A DNA stretch of 64,000 nucleotides from DASXYG01 sp036502625 (GTDB lineage Bacteria > Actinomycetota > Actinomycetes > Streptosporangiales > Streptosporangiaceae). The position numbers and the translations under genes were made by a program. Position 1 is the stretch's first letter; each line of letters opens with the position of its first letter. Shown piece after piece: positions 50,642-60,059 of the stretch. The stretch spans positions 1 through 64,000 of the forward strand of contig DASXYG010000126.1 of NCBI GenBank assembly GCA_036502625.1, written 5' to 3'. Under the pieces are notes generated by a model that saw only the letters and a list, made by a program, of their open reading frames with translations, was not told the origin of the DNA and searched no databases.

Positions 50642-51574
50642 CTATCGGTCGCGCAAGGCCTCCAGGAGCCGCTCCACCGGGCCGTCGAGGTTCCAGCGGG
50701 CCGCCAGGTCGTCCAGGCGGGCCGGGTCGCGCGGCGCGGACGGCAGCCGGTCGTCGATCTCGGGCAGCTTCACGTCGGTGACGACCTCGACGACCGTACG
50801 GGCGTTGTCGAGGTACGCCCGCGATGCGTTCAGCTTGTTCCGCGCGCCGGCCGGGAAGCCCGCCTGCTCGCCGGAGTCCAGCGCCGCGAGCATGCCGTCG
50901 AGGCCGCCGAACCGGGTGATCACCGCGGCGGCCGTCTTCGCGCCCACGCCCGGCACGCCGGGCAGGCCGTCGCTGGGGTCGCCGCGCAGCGTCGCAAAGT
51001 CGCCGTACGCGCGGCCGGGGATGTCGTACTTCGCGGTCACCGCGGCCTCGTCGATCAGCGTCAGGTTGCGCACGCCGCGCGCGGTGTACTGCACGCGGAT
51101 GCCGCGTGCGTCGTCGACGAGCTGGAAGAGGTCGCGGTCGCCGGTGACGATGTCGGTGCCGCCCGCCTCGGGGCCGTCGCCGGTCTGCGCGAGCGTGGCG
51201 ATGACGTCGTCGGCCTCGTAGCCGGCCGCCTGCGCCTGCGCGATGCCCGCGGCGTCCAGCACCTCGGTGATCAGCGGCACCTGCGGCACCAGGCCGGGCG
51301 GCGTGTCCTCGGCGGCGCCGTCGGGGCCGAGCCGGTGCGCCTTGTACGACGGGAGGGCCGCGACCCGGAACGCGGGCCGCCAGTCGGCGTCCATGCAGGA
51401 CACCAGGCGGTCGGGGTGGTGCTCGCGCACCAGCGAGGCGATCATGTCGAGCAGCCCGCGCACCGCGTTGACGGGTGTGCCGTCGTCCGCGGTGATGGAG
51501 TCGGGGATTCCGTAGAACGCGCGGTAGTACAGCGCTGGGGTGTCGAGCAGCATGAGTCCGGCCACGGGCGACAT
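50642..51574 (-). CDS. 5'-3' exonuclease (polymerase I N-terminal type, Rv2090-like)
   Basis: 310 residues of the FEN/PIN-like 5' nuclease. LMLLDTPALYYRAFYG starts the fold. The metal-ligand clusters are CMDADWRPAFR, GYEADDVIATLA and TDIVTGDRDLFQLV. The helix-hairpin-helix DNA-binding motif is DGLPGVPGVGAKTAAAVITR. It is a stand-alone flap/5' nuclease for Okazaki-fragment or repair work. In M. tuberculosis Rv2090 lies opposite helY and next to pepE; the same orientation is seen here. Confidence 0.93.
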   Translation of the reverse strand: MSPVAGLMLLDTPALYYRAFYGIPDSITADDGTPVNAVRGLLDMIASLVREHHPDRLVSCMDADWRPAFRVAALPSYKAHRLGPDGAAEDTPPGLVPQVPLITEVLDAAGIAQAQAAGYEADDVIATLAQTGDGPEAGGTDIVTGDRDLFQLVDDARGIRVQYTARGVRNLTLIDEAAVTAKYDIPGRAYGDFATLRGDPSDGLPGVPGVGAKTAAAVITRFGGLDGMLAALDSGEQAGFPAGARNKLNASRAYLDNARTVVEVVTDVKLPEIDDRLPSAPRDPARLDDLAARWNLDGPVERLLEALRDR

Positions 51575-51633
51575 CCTCGCACCCCCGGCGGGCGTACGGC
51601 GGTAATCGGGGTGCGCGTGTACGCACGGTTGGC

Positions 51634-51639
51634 TAGCCT
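51634..51639 (+). promoter_or_regulatory. -10 element TAGCCT for ybaK-like gene (leaderless)
   Basis: TAGCCT, 6 bases, GTG at 51646. No ribosome site. Confidence 0.5.
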
Positions 51640-51645
51640 GCGCGG

Positions 51646-52134
51646 GTGGACGAAGCGGTACGGAAAGTGGTCGCGACCCTGCGGGAACACGGCGCCGAAG
51701 GCGAGGTGCGCACCTTCACGGAGTCCGTGCCGACCGCCGCGGCCGCCGCCGAGCGGCTGGGCTGCGAGGTGGGCGCGATCGCCAACAGCCTGGTGTTCGT
51801 GGTGCCCGCGGCCGGGCCCGGCGGCGAGCCGGAGCCGGTCCTCGTCCTCACCAGCGGCGCCCACCGGGTGGACACCCGGCGCGCCGCCGCGCTGCTCGGC
51901 GCCGCGAAGCTGAAGCGCGCCACCCCCGAGCAGGTCCTGGCCGCCACCGGCCAGCAGGTCGGCGGCTGCGCGCCCGTCGGCCACCCGCGCCCGCTGCGCA
52001 CGATCGTCGACACCTGGCTCGGGAAGTACGACGTGGTCTGGGCCGGCGGCGGCGACGAGTTCACCATGGTCGCCACCTCGCTCGACGAACTGGCCCGGCT
52101 CACGTCCGGCACCGTCGCCGACATCGGGGCCTGA
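51646..52134 (+). CDS. YbaK/EbsC-type aminoacyl-tRNA deacylase
   Basis: 162 residues from GTG. The YbaK fold is shown by TFTESVPTAAAAAERLGCEV at the start, then IANSLVFV, VLVLTSGAHRVDT and KLKRATPEQV, with VGGCAPVGH as the conserved Gly-rich loop and TLDELARLT-like ending. Family members hydrolyse mischarged tRNAs such as Cys-tRNA(Pro); exact substrate is not clear. It is divergent from the exonuclease. Confidence 0.9.
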   Translation: MDEAVRKVVATLREHGAEGEVRTFTESVPTAAAAAERLGCEVGAIANSLVFVVPAAGPGGEPEPVLVLTSGAHRVDTRRAAALLGAAKLKRATPEQVLAATGQQVGGCAPVGHPRPLRTIVDTWLGKYDVVWAGGGDEFTMVATSLDELARLTSGTVADIGA

Positions 52135-52168
52135 CCCGCGCGTCCGGCGGTCGGCGCCGGCCCGCTGG

Positions 52169-52174
52169 TTAAAT
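52169..52174 (+). promoter_or_regulatory. -10 element TTAAAT for pepE-like gene (leaderless)
   Basis: TTAAAT lies 7 bases before GTG at 52182. It overlaps the alternative ATG at 52173, which is therefore unlikely to be used. Confidence 0.45.
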
Positions 52175-52181
52175 GGGCCCC

Positions 52182-53294
52182 GTGACCACCGACCTGTCCG
52201 CGCTGTACCCCGCCGACCGGCTCGCGCGCGTCCGCGACGCCGCCGCGTCGGCCGGCCTGGACGCGCTGCTGCTGACCCCCGGCCCCGACCTCCGCTACGT
52301 CACCGGCTACGACGCCAAGCAACTGGAGCGGCTGACCTGCCTGGTCGTCCGGTCCGAGGGCGACCCGTTCCTGGTGGTGCCGCGGCTGGAGCTGCCCGCC
52401 GCGCAGGCGTCGCCGGCCGGCGGCCTGGGCGTGGAGATGGCCGCCTGGGACGAGACCGACGACCCGTTCGCGCTGGTCGCCGACCGCCTCGGCGCCGTCG
52501 CGCGTACCGGCGTGGCGGACCGCATGTGGGCGGTCATGGCGCTGCGGTTCCGCGCCGCGCTGCCGAACGCCGAGCAGGTCGCCGCGGGCGAGGTGCTCAG
52601 CGGGCTGCGCATCCGGAAGTCGGTGGAGGAGGTGCACGCGCTGGCCGAGGCCGGGTCCGCGATCGACCGCGTGCACGCCGCCGTGCCGGGCCTGCTGCGC
52701 GCGGGCCGCACCGAGCGGCAGGTCGGCGACGACATCGCGCGGCTCATCCTCGACGAGGGCCACGCCCAGGTCGACTTCGTGATCGTCGGGTCCGGCCCCA
52801 ACGGCGCCAGCCCGCACCACGAGGTGTCCGACCGGGTCATCGAGGACGGCGACGTCGTGGTGGTCGACATCGGCGGCACCATGCCGAGCGGCTACTGCTC
52901 CGACTGCACCCGTACGTACGCCGTGGGCGCGCCCCCCGGCGACGCCCTGGCCTACTACGACGTCCTCCAGCACGCCCAGGAGGCCGCCTGCCAGGCGGTG
53001 AAGCCGGGCGTGACGTCCGAGGAGGTGGACGCCGCCGCGCGCGACATCATCGCCGCGGCCGGCTACGGCGCGTACTTCTTCCACCGCACCGGCCACGGCA
53101 TCGGCCTGGAGTCTCATGAGGAGCCGTACATCGTGGCCGGCAGCGTCCGCCCGCTGGAGCCGGGCATGGCGTTCTCGATCGAGCCCGGCATCTACCCCGG
53201 CCCCAACGGCGCCCGCATCGAGGACATCGTGATCTGCACCGACCAGGGCGCCATGCGCGTCAACAACGCGCCGCGCGACCTCGTCCGCGTCTGA
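52182..53294 (+). CDS. M24 metallopeptidase, Xaa-Pro dipeptidase (PepE-like)
   Basis: 370 residues. The N-terminal creatinase-like domain has LLLTPGPDLRYVTGY. The pita-bread catalytic domain carries all five metal ligands: VVDIGG, YCSDCTRTY, GTGHGIGLESHEEP, FSIEPGIY and RIEDIV. It hydrolyses X-Pro dipeptides. It matches Rv2089c pepE in synteny with the exonuclease. The thioesterase gene begins two bases after its stop, so they form an operon. Confidence 0.93.
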   Translation: MTTDLSALYPADRLARVRDAAASAGLDALLLTPGPDLRYVTGYDAKQLERLTCLVVRSEGDPFLVVPRLELPAAQASPAGGLGVEMAAWDETDDPFALVADRLGAVARTGVADRMWAVMALRFRAALPNAEQVAAGEVLSGLRIRKSVEEVHALAEAGSAIDRVHAAVPGLLRAGRTERQVGDDIARLILDEGHAQVDFVIVGSGPNGASPHHEVSDRVIEDGDVVVVDIGGTMPSGYCSDCTRTYAVGAPPGDALAYYDVLQHAQEAACQAVKPGVTSEEVDAAARDIIAAAGYGAYFFHRTGHGIGLESHEEPYIVAGSVRPLEPGMAFSIEPGIYPGPNGARIEDIVICTDQGAMRVNNAPRDLVRV

Positions 53295-53296
53295 CC

Positions 53297-53755
53297 ATGA
53301 CCCCGGACGACGTCAGGGCGCTCGACACGCGCGGGCGCGGCCCGTTCTGGGACATGCTGGCCGGGCGCGCCGCGCCGCCGCCCGCGGCGGAGCTGCTCGG
53401 CTGGGAGCTGGTCGCCGTCGACCCGGAATCCGGCACCATCGAGGTGGCGTTCCGCGCCGACGAGCGGTTCGCCAACCCGATGGGCACGGTGCAGGGCGGG
53501 TTCCTGGCCGCGATGCTCGACGACACCCTCGGCCCGGCGCTGGTCGCGACGCTGCCGCCGGGGGAGTTCGCGCCCACGCTGGACCTCCACGTGCAGTTCC
53601 TCCGGCCGGCCCGCCCCGGGCGGCTGCTGGGGCGGGGGCGGGTCGTGCGCCGGGGGAGCGACATCTGCTTCCTCGCCGGGGAGCTCAGCGCCGCTGACGG
53701 GAAGGCCGTCGCGGCGGCGTCGGCAACCGTACGGATTCAGGCGTTCGGCGGCTGA
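53297..53755 (+). CDS. PaaI-type hotdog thioesterase
   Basis: 152 residues. Hotdog fold with NPMGTVQGGFLAAMLDDTLG as the conserved helix and active-site region (N-x2-G-x2-HGG-like, His replaced by Gln), then LDLHVQFLRPARPG. It cleaves acyl-CoA or related thioesters; substrate unknown. It follows the peptidase gene after two bases. Its 3' end overlaps the convergent exporter gene by 71 bases. Confidence 0.9.
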   Translation: MTPDDVRALDTRGRGPFWDMLAGRAAPPPAAELLGWELVAVDPESGTIEVAFRADERFANPMGTVQGGFLAAMLDDTLGPALVATLPPGEFAPTLDLHVQFLRPARPGRLLGRGRVVRRGSDICFLAGELSAADGKAVAAASATVRIQAFGG

Positions 53756-54659
53756 TCCGGGCGCCGCTGATCAGCACGGCGCCCGCGATGATCACCGCGG
53801 CGCCGACGGGGGCGTTCCACGTGAGCCGTTCGCCGAGGACGACCACGCCGATGAGCACGGCGATCATCGGCGCGACGTACGTCACCGTCGAGGCCACGGT
53901 CGCCCCGGCGTCGCGGATCAGGCCGTGCTGCAGGACGTACGCGGCGCCGGTGCCGAGCGCGCCGAGCGCCGCCACCGCGAGCACCACCCGCAAGGGCAGG
54001 TGCGCCGGCATCGGCGTGAACACCGCCGCCAGCACCACGAGCTGCACCGACGCCGCGATGAGCTGTGCGGTGGTCAGCGCGAACGTCGAGTGGGAGCCGC
54101 TGACGAACCGGCGTACGTACGTCCAGCCGAGGCCGTAGCACAGCGCCGCGGCCAGCGCCATGAGCGTGCCCGTGGCGTCGTGGCCGAGCACGCCGTTCCA
54201 GACGCCGAGCACGACCAGCACGCCGCCGAAGCCGAGCGCGAGCCCGGCCGCGCGGCGCCGCGTGGGGCGTTCGTCCGGCAGCGCCAGCACCGCGACCGCC
54301 ACCGTGAACAGCGGCGTGGCGGAGTTGCAGATGCCGGCCAGCGCGGACGGGATGCGCTCCTCGGCGTAGCCGAACAGCGTGAACGGGATGACGTTGAGCA
54401 GCAGCGCCGCCACCGCGAGGTGCAGCCAGGTGCGGGCGTCGCGCGGCAGCGGCTCCCGGCGCACGGCGAGCACGGCACCGACGGCGACCGCGCCGAGCAG
54501 GCAGCGCCCGAGCGTCACCTGAATGGGCGCGAGCACCTCGACGGCGACCTTGATGAACAGGAAGCTCCCGCCCCAGATCACCGCCAGGACGAGGAACCGC
54601 AGGCGCCAGTCGACCTTCGTGGCCTCCGCGGCCGGAGCCGCGGGGGCCGTGGTCAGCAC
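53685..54659 (-). CDS. EamA-family (DMT) transporter
   Basis: 324 residues from GTG. Ten hydrophobic segments form two EamA repeats: FLVLAVIWGGSFLFIKVAVE at the start, then the second repeat from about 155 (TLMALAAALCYGLGWTYVRR). The family exports amino acids or metabolites, or is of unknown substrate. It overlaps the stop of the small upstream gene by 7 bases. Its last residues lie opposite the end of the thioesterase gene. LysR divergent nearby may regulate it. Confidence 0.9.
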   Translation of the reverse strand: MLTTAPAAPAAEATKVDWRLRFLVLAVIWGGSFLFIKVAVEVLAPIQVTLGRCLLGAVAVGAVLAVRREPLPRDARTWLHLAVAALLLNVIPFTLFGYAEERIPSALAGICNSATPLFTVAVAVLALPDERPTRRRAAGLALGFGGVLVVLGVWNGVLGHDATGTLMALAAALCYGLGWTYVRRFVSGSHSTFALTTAQLIAASVQLVVLAAVFTPMPAHLPLRVVLAVAALGALGTGAAYVLQHGLIRDAGATVASTVTYVAPMIAVLIGVVVLGERLTWNAPVGAAVIIAGAVLISGARISRRTPESVRLPTPPRRPSRQRR

Positions 54660-54871
54660 GGGCGTTCGCAGGGGCGTCGTACGTCACTCGCGGGCGACGG
54701 CAGTACGGTGCCTTCCAGGCGCCACCCGCCGAGCGTGCGCCGCCAGCGCAGGGGGACGCGCGGCAGGTCGGCGGGCGCGGCGACCCGGTCGAGGCGGATG
54801 TGGTCGTCGAACAGCGCGCGCTGCGCGCTGTTCGCCTCGCGGACGAACTTCAGGACGGAGTCGATGGACAT
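54653..54871 (-). CDS. Small conserved-looking protein, unknown function
   Basis: 72 residues from ATG at 54871 starting MSIDSVLKFVREANSAQRAL, a helical N-terminus, then a strand-rich WRRTLGGWRLEGTVL. The stop overlaps the EamA start by 7 bases, so they are coupled. It is divergent from the LysR gene with 72 bases between. No named family recognised. Confidence 0.6.
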   Translation of the reverse strand: MSIDSVLKFVREANSAQRALFDDHIRLDRVAAPADLPRVPLRWRRTLGGWRLEGTVLPSPASDVRRPCERPC

Positions 54872-54903
54872 GACTCCAGCTTTCCGACCACAGGAGTTAA
54901 GGA

Positions 54904-54937
54904 CAAGCGATTTGTGCTTGCCTCCATGGTTTAGCAT
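54904..54937 (+). promoter_or_regulatory. LysR promoter with CAAGC-N7-GCTTG operator
   Basis: -10 TAGCAT (54932-54937) ends 6 bases before ATG at 54944. The expected -35 position (54909-54914, GATTTG) sits in the centre of CAAGC-N7-GCTTG (54904-54920), a typical LysR-type interrupted palindrome. It probably serves both divergent genes. Confidence 0.6.
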
Positions 54938-54943
54938 CGCTAC

Positions 54944-55858
54944 ATGATGGATTTGGGGAGATTGCGCGCCCTGCACGCGGTCTCGACGCACGGCTCGGTG
55001 CACGAGGCGGCGCTCGCGCTGCACGTCACGACGTCCGCGGTGTCGCAGCAGCTCGGCAAGCTGGAGCGCGAGATCGGCCAGCGGCTCATCGAGCGCAACG
55101 GCCGCGGCGTGCGGCTCACCGACGCGGCGCTGCTCCTCGCCGACCACGCCGACCGCATCCTCGCCCAGGTCGAGGAGGCGCGCTCGGACCTCGAGGCCGC
55201 GCGCGGCGGCGTGCGCGGCCACGTCACGCTCGGCGGGTTCGCGTCCAGCGCGCGCGGCATCGCGCCGTCCGCCCTGTGCGCGCTGCGCGACCGCTACCCC
55301 GACGTCACCGTGGAGCTGCGCGAGCTGGAGATGGAGGACTCCATCCCGATGCTCGTCCGCGGCGACCTCGACGTCGCCATGGTCAACGACTGGGACACCG
55401 AGCCGCTGCCCATCGCCGACGGCATCGTGCGGGCGCCGCTGCTCGACGACGTCTTCGACCTGGTGCTCCCCGCCGGCCACCGGCTCGCCGGCCAGGCCGA
55501 GGTCGACCTCGCGGAGATGGACGGCGAGGCGTGGATCGGCTGGACGAAGGACTCCATGTGCAACAAGTGGCTCGCGCGCACGCTGCGCGGCCTCGGCATC
55601 GAGCCGGCCATCAAGCACACCGTGGAGGACCACCACACGCAGATGACGCTGGTCGCCGCCGGGCTCGGCTCCGCGCTGCTGCCGCGCATCGGCCGCCCCA
55701 TCCCCACGGACGACGTCCGGGTCGTCGAGCTGCGCCCGTCGCTGACCCGGCACATCTACGCCATCACCCGGAAGGGCGCCACGCGCCGCCCGGCGATCCG
55801 GGCCGTGCGCGACGCCCTCCGCGACGTCAGCCATCCCCTCGGCAAGCGCCCCGAGTAG
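54944..55858 (+). CDS. LysR-family transcriptional regulator
   Basis: 304 residues. The N-terminal winged helix-turn-helix has LGRLRALHAVSTHGSVHEAA and VTTSAVSQQLGKLEREIGQR. The C-terminal periplasmic-binding-like effector domain starts HVTLGGFASSARGIAPS. ATG at 54944 or 54947. It is divergent from the small protein-EamA operon, the expected target. The effector is unknown. Confidence 0.93.
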   Translation: MMDLGRLRALHAVSTHGSVHEAALALHVTTSAVSQQLGKLEREIGQRLIERNGRGVRLTDAALLLADHADRILAQVEEARSDLEAARGGVRGHVTLGGFASSARGIAPSALCALRDRYPDVTVELRELEMEDSIPMLVRGDLDVAMVNDWDTEPLPIADGIVRAPLLDDVFDLVLPAGHRLAGQAEVDLAEMDGEAWIGWTKDSMCNKWLARTLRGLGIEPAIKHTVEDHHTQMTLVAAGLGSALLPRIGRPIPTDDVRVVELRPSLTRHIYAITRKGATRRPAIRAVRDALRDVSHPLGKRPE

Positions 55859-55862
55859 CGGC

Positions 55863-56114
55863 TCACTCCACCGGCGCGACGGCCTCGCCGGTGTCGGCGC
55901 GGGTGATCAGGATGGCCTCGACCGGGCAGTTCTCCGCGGCGTCCACCGCGTCGTCGGACGGCTCGGTGGTCTCGGAGACGGGGCTGGACTTGTGGTCCAC
56001 GAGCTGGAAGTGGGCCGGGTCGAGCGAGGCGCACATGCCCGACCCGATGCACACGTCGCGGTCCACCGCCACCCGCCACGCGCCGTCGGCGGCACCCTGT
56101 GAAGCGTCAGTCAT
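55863..56114 (-). CDS. 3Fe-4S-type ferredoxin
   Basis: 83 residues from ATG at 56114, overlapping the P450 stop by 8 bases. Cysteines in VCIGSGMCASLDPAHF (C-x5-C) and ENCPVEAIL (C-P) fit the single-cluster 3Fe-4S ferredoxins that donate electrons to actinobacterial P450s. The region between is acidic. With the P450 upstream it forms a redox pair; a reductase is not in the window. Confidence 0.92.
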   Translation of the reverse strand: MTDASQGAADGAWRVAVDRDVCIGSGMCASLDPAHFQLVDHKSSPVSETTEPSDDAVDAAENCPVEAILITRADTGEAVAPVE

Positions 56115-57336
56115 GCGCAATACCGTCCCACGCGACGGGCAGCGCGCGCAGCCCCCGCACCCGCAGCCCGAGCTTCCACGGCAGCTCGTCCTCCGGCGCG
56201 GCCATCCGCAGGCCGGGCAGCCGCGTCACGACCGCCGACAGCGCCTCGCACAGCTCCAGCCGCGCGAGCTGCGCGCCCAGGCAGTGGTGCACCCCGTGGC
56301 CGAACGCCATGTGCGGGTTGTCCGTACGGGTGACGTCCAGGGTGTCGGGGTCGTCGAAGGCCGCGGCGTCCCGGTTGGCCGACGGCCCGGACACGAACAC
56401 CGCCTCGCCCTCGCGCACGGTGACGCCGGCGATCTCGATGTCCTCGGTGGCGATGCGCGGGAACCCGCCGCCGGAGCCCAGCGGGATGAACCGCAGCAGC
56501 TCCTCCACGGCCTGCGGCACCAGGTCCGGGTGCCGCTCCAGGATGGCGAGCTGGTCCGGGTGGGTGAGCAGCGTGTAGACGAAGTTGCCGAGCTGGTTCG
56601 CGGTGGTCTCGTGGCCGGCGACGAGCAGCGTGACGCCGAAGACCACGAGCTCCTGCTCGGAGAGCTTGTCGCCCTCGTCGCGGGCGGCCACGAGCGTGCC
56701 GAGGAGGTCGTCGGTCGGCTCCTCGCGCCGCCGCGCGACCAGCCCGGCCAGGTACGTGCCCAGGTCCGTGTAGCACCTCTGGATCTCGTCCGGCGGCAGC
56801 GCGGTGGTGGACAGCACGCCGTCGGACCACTCGCGGAACCGGTCGCGGTCCTCGTACGGCACGCCGAGCAGCTCGCAGATCACGCCGATCGGCAGCGGCA
56901 GCGCGAGGTGGGACACGAGGTCGGCGGGCGGCCCCTGCGCGATCATGGCGTCGATCGAGGTGCGCACCATCTCCTGGACGCGCGGGCGCAGCGCCTCCAT
57001 ACGGCGCGCGGTGAACGCCTTGGCGACCAGGCGGCGCAGCCGGGTGTGGTCCGGCGGGTCGGTGTTGATGATGGACGGGCGCTTGTTGTCGTCGCGGGTC
57101 ATGCGCGGCACGTCGTCGCGGTAGCGGCCGGCCGAGCGCGACAGGCGCGGGTCGGCGTTGATGGCGCGCACGTCCTCGTAGCGGGTGGCGAGCCACGCCG
57201 AGCCCTCGCCGTACGGGAGCTTGATGCGGGACATCGGCTCGCTGGCGCGCAGCTCCTGGTAGATCGGATCGATGTCGAGACGGTCGGCCTGGTTGAACGG
57301 GAAGGGCCGGGGTTCGGCCGTGGCGTCGACGGTCAT
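56107..57336 (-). CDS. Cytochrome P450
   Basis: 409 residues from ATG at 57336 with GGGGAGAG upstream. The I-helix LLVAGHETTANQ has the oxygen-binding motif, EELLRF is the ExxR, and the heme loop FGHGVHHCLGAQLAR has Cys352. It is a soluble bacterial class I enzyme of the CYP105/107 type; substrate unknown. It is followed by its ferredoxin in an overlapping operon and is divergent from the acyl-CoA dehydrogenase. Confidence 0.94.
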   Translation of the reverse strand: MTVDATAEPRPFPFNQADRLDIDPIYQELRASEPMSRIKLPYGEGSAWLATRYEDVRAINADPRLSRSAGRYRDDVPRMTRDDNKRPSIINTDPPDHTRLRRLVAKAFTARRMEALRPRVQEMVRTSIDAMIAQGPPADLVSHLALPLPIGVICELLGVPYEDRDRFREWSDGVLSTTALPPDEIQRCYTDLGTYLAGLVARRREEPTDDLLGTLVAARDEGDKLSEQELVVFGVTLLVAGHETTANQLGNFVYTLLTHPDQLAILERHPDLVPQAVEELLRFIPLGSGGGFPRIATEDIEIAGVTVREGEAVFVSGPSANRDAAAFDDPDTLDVTRTDNPHMAFGHGVHHCLGAQLARLELCEALSAVVTRLPGLRMAAPEDELPWKLGLRVRGLRALPVAWDGIAHD

Positions 57337-57504
57337 ACCGCCCACTCTCCCCGAAAATGTCGGTACCGTACACGCATCTCGCGTAAACAACTGTTTACCT
57401 TCTGGCCGTGGCGGTCGCGTCACGGCGCGTGCCTGGCGCGGGGGAGCGGGGTGCGGCAGACTCGGCTGTTAGTAGGACGTCCAAGTACCTGGCCGGAGGG
57501 CCGT

Positions 57505-58686
57505 GTGAACATCGAGCGAGACCTGCCCACGCCCGAGGCCCGCGAGCTGCTCGCGCTGACCCGCGAGATCGCCGGGTCCGAGCTGGCGCCGCACGCCGCG
57601 GTCGCGGAGGAGAAGGCGGAGTTCCCGCGCGCGGCGTTCGCCACGCTCGGCCGCGCCGGGCTGCTCGGGCTGCCGTACCCGTCGGCGTACGGCGGCGGCG
57701 ACCAGCCGTACGAGGTGTACCTCCAGGTCGTGGAGGAGCTGGCGCGCGCGTGGCTGACCGTCGGGCTGGGGCTCAGCGTGCACACCCTCGCCTGCTATCC
57801 GGTGGCCACGCGCGGCACCGAGGAGCAGCGCGAACGGCTGCTGCCCGACCTCCTCGGCGGCGAGGTGCTCGGGGCGTACTGCCTGTCCGAGCCGGGATCC
57901 GGGTCCGACGCCGCCGCGCTGCGCACCTCCGCGCGCACGGACGGCGACTCTTACGTCGTCAACGGCACGAAGGCGTGGATCACGCACGCCGGCGCGGCCG
58001 ACTTCTACACGCTGATGGCCCGCACGTCCGGCGACCCGGACGGCCCCGGGCGCGCGTCCGGCATCACCTGCCTGCACGTGCCCGCGGCCACGCCCGGGGT
58101 CGCGGCCGCGGAGCCGGAGCACAAGATGGGCATGACCGCGTCGCCCACCGCGCAGATGGTCTTCACGGACGCGCGCGTGCCCGCGGGCGACCGGATCGGG
58201 GCCGAGGGCGACGGCTTCGGCATCGCGATGTCCGCGCTGGACTCCGGGCGGCTCGGCATCGCCGCCTGCGCCGTCGGCGTCGCCCAGGCCGCGCTGGACG
58301 CCGCCGTCGCGCACGCCGTCCACCGTCAGCAGTTCGGCCGCGCGATCGCCGACTTCCAGGGCATCCAGTTCCTGCTCGCCGACATGGCCACCGCGGTCGA
58401 GGCGGCACGCGCGCTGTACCTGGCGGCCGCGCGGCGGCGCGACGCCGGGCGTCCGTTCGGCACGCAGGCCGCGATGGCCAAGCTCACCGCCAGCGACGCC
58501 GCCATGCGGGTGACGACCGACGCGGTGCAGGTGCTCGGCGGCTACGGATACGTCCGCGACTATCCGGTGGAACGGCTGATGCGCGAGGCGAAGGTGCTGC
58601 AGATCGTCGAGGGCACCAATCAGATCCAGCGACTGGTGATCGGCCGGAAAGTCACGGCTTCCGACAAAGCGGATACAGGTCGGTAA
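57505..58686 (+). CDS. Acyl-CoA dehydrogenase
   Basis: 393 residues. GTG at 57505 has CGGAGGG upstream. FAD-binding segments AYCLSEPGSGSDAAALRT and WITHAGAADFYTLMA are present, and the catalytic Glu369 is in IVEGTNQIQRLVIGR, the position used by short-chain enzymes. The C-terminal helical domain has QFGRAIADFQGIQFLLADMA. It oxidises an acyl-CoA; chain length uncertain. It is divergent from the P450. GGACGTCC at 57476-57483 is a small palindrome in its upstream region. Confidence 0.93.
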   Translation: MNIERDLPTPEARELLALTREIAGSELAPHAAVAEEKAEFPRAAFATLGRAGLLGLPYPSAYGGGDQPYEVYLQVVEELARAWLTVGLGLSVHTLACYPVATRGTEEQRERLLPDLLGGEVLGAYCLSEPGSGSDAAALRTSARTDGDSYVVNGTKAWITHAGAADFYTLMARTSGDPDGPGRASGITCLHVPAATPGVAAAEPEHKMGMTASPTAQMVFTDARVPAGDRIGAEGDGFGIAMSALDSGRLGIAACAVGVAQAALDAAVAHAVHRQQFGRAIADFQGIQFLLADMATAVEAARALYLAAARRRDAGRPFGTQAAMAKLTASDAAMRVTTDAVQVLGGYGYVRDYPVERLMREAKVLQIVEGTNQIQRLVIGRKVTASDKADTGR

Positions 58687-58750
58687 CGATCATTTATGGG
58701 CCTCTGCCCAGTTCGTCTTCCTGGCTGTACGACATAGGCATTAACGCTTA

Positions 58751-58779
58751 TTGACAGCCGCGTTACCCGGACGTTCCGG
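58751..58779 (+). promoter_or_regulatory. Candidate promoter/operator region of the ABC importer operon
   Basis: A consensus -35 TTGACA at 58751-58756, and CCGGA-CGT-TCCGG (58767-58779), an inverted repeat where the -10 element would fall. No good -10 hexamer is visible, so control may be by an activator or an alternative sigma factor. It lies in the 118-base gap before the ATPase gene. Confidence 0.4.
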
Positions 58780-58804
58780 TTGCGGTCGCGAATAGGGAGA
58801 CGGT

Positions 58805-60046
<1,242 letters not shown>

Positions 60047-60059
60047 GGAAGGGACGCTT

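Noticed and set aside
57408..58754. Alternative plus-strand frame over the acyl-CoA dehydrogenase
   Set aside because: Arg/Ala-rich shadow. The frame from GTG 57505 has the full family signature.
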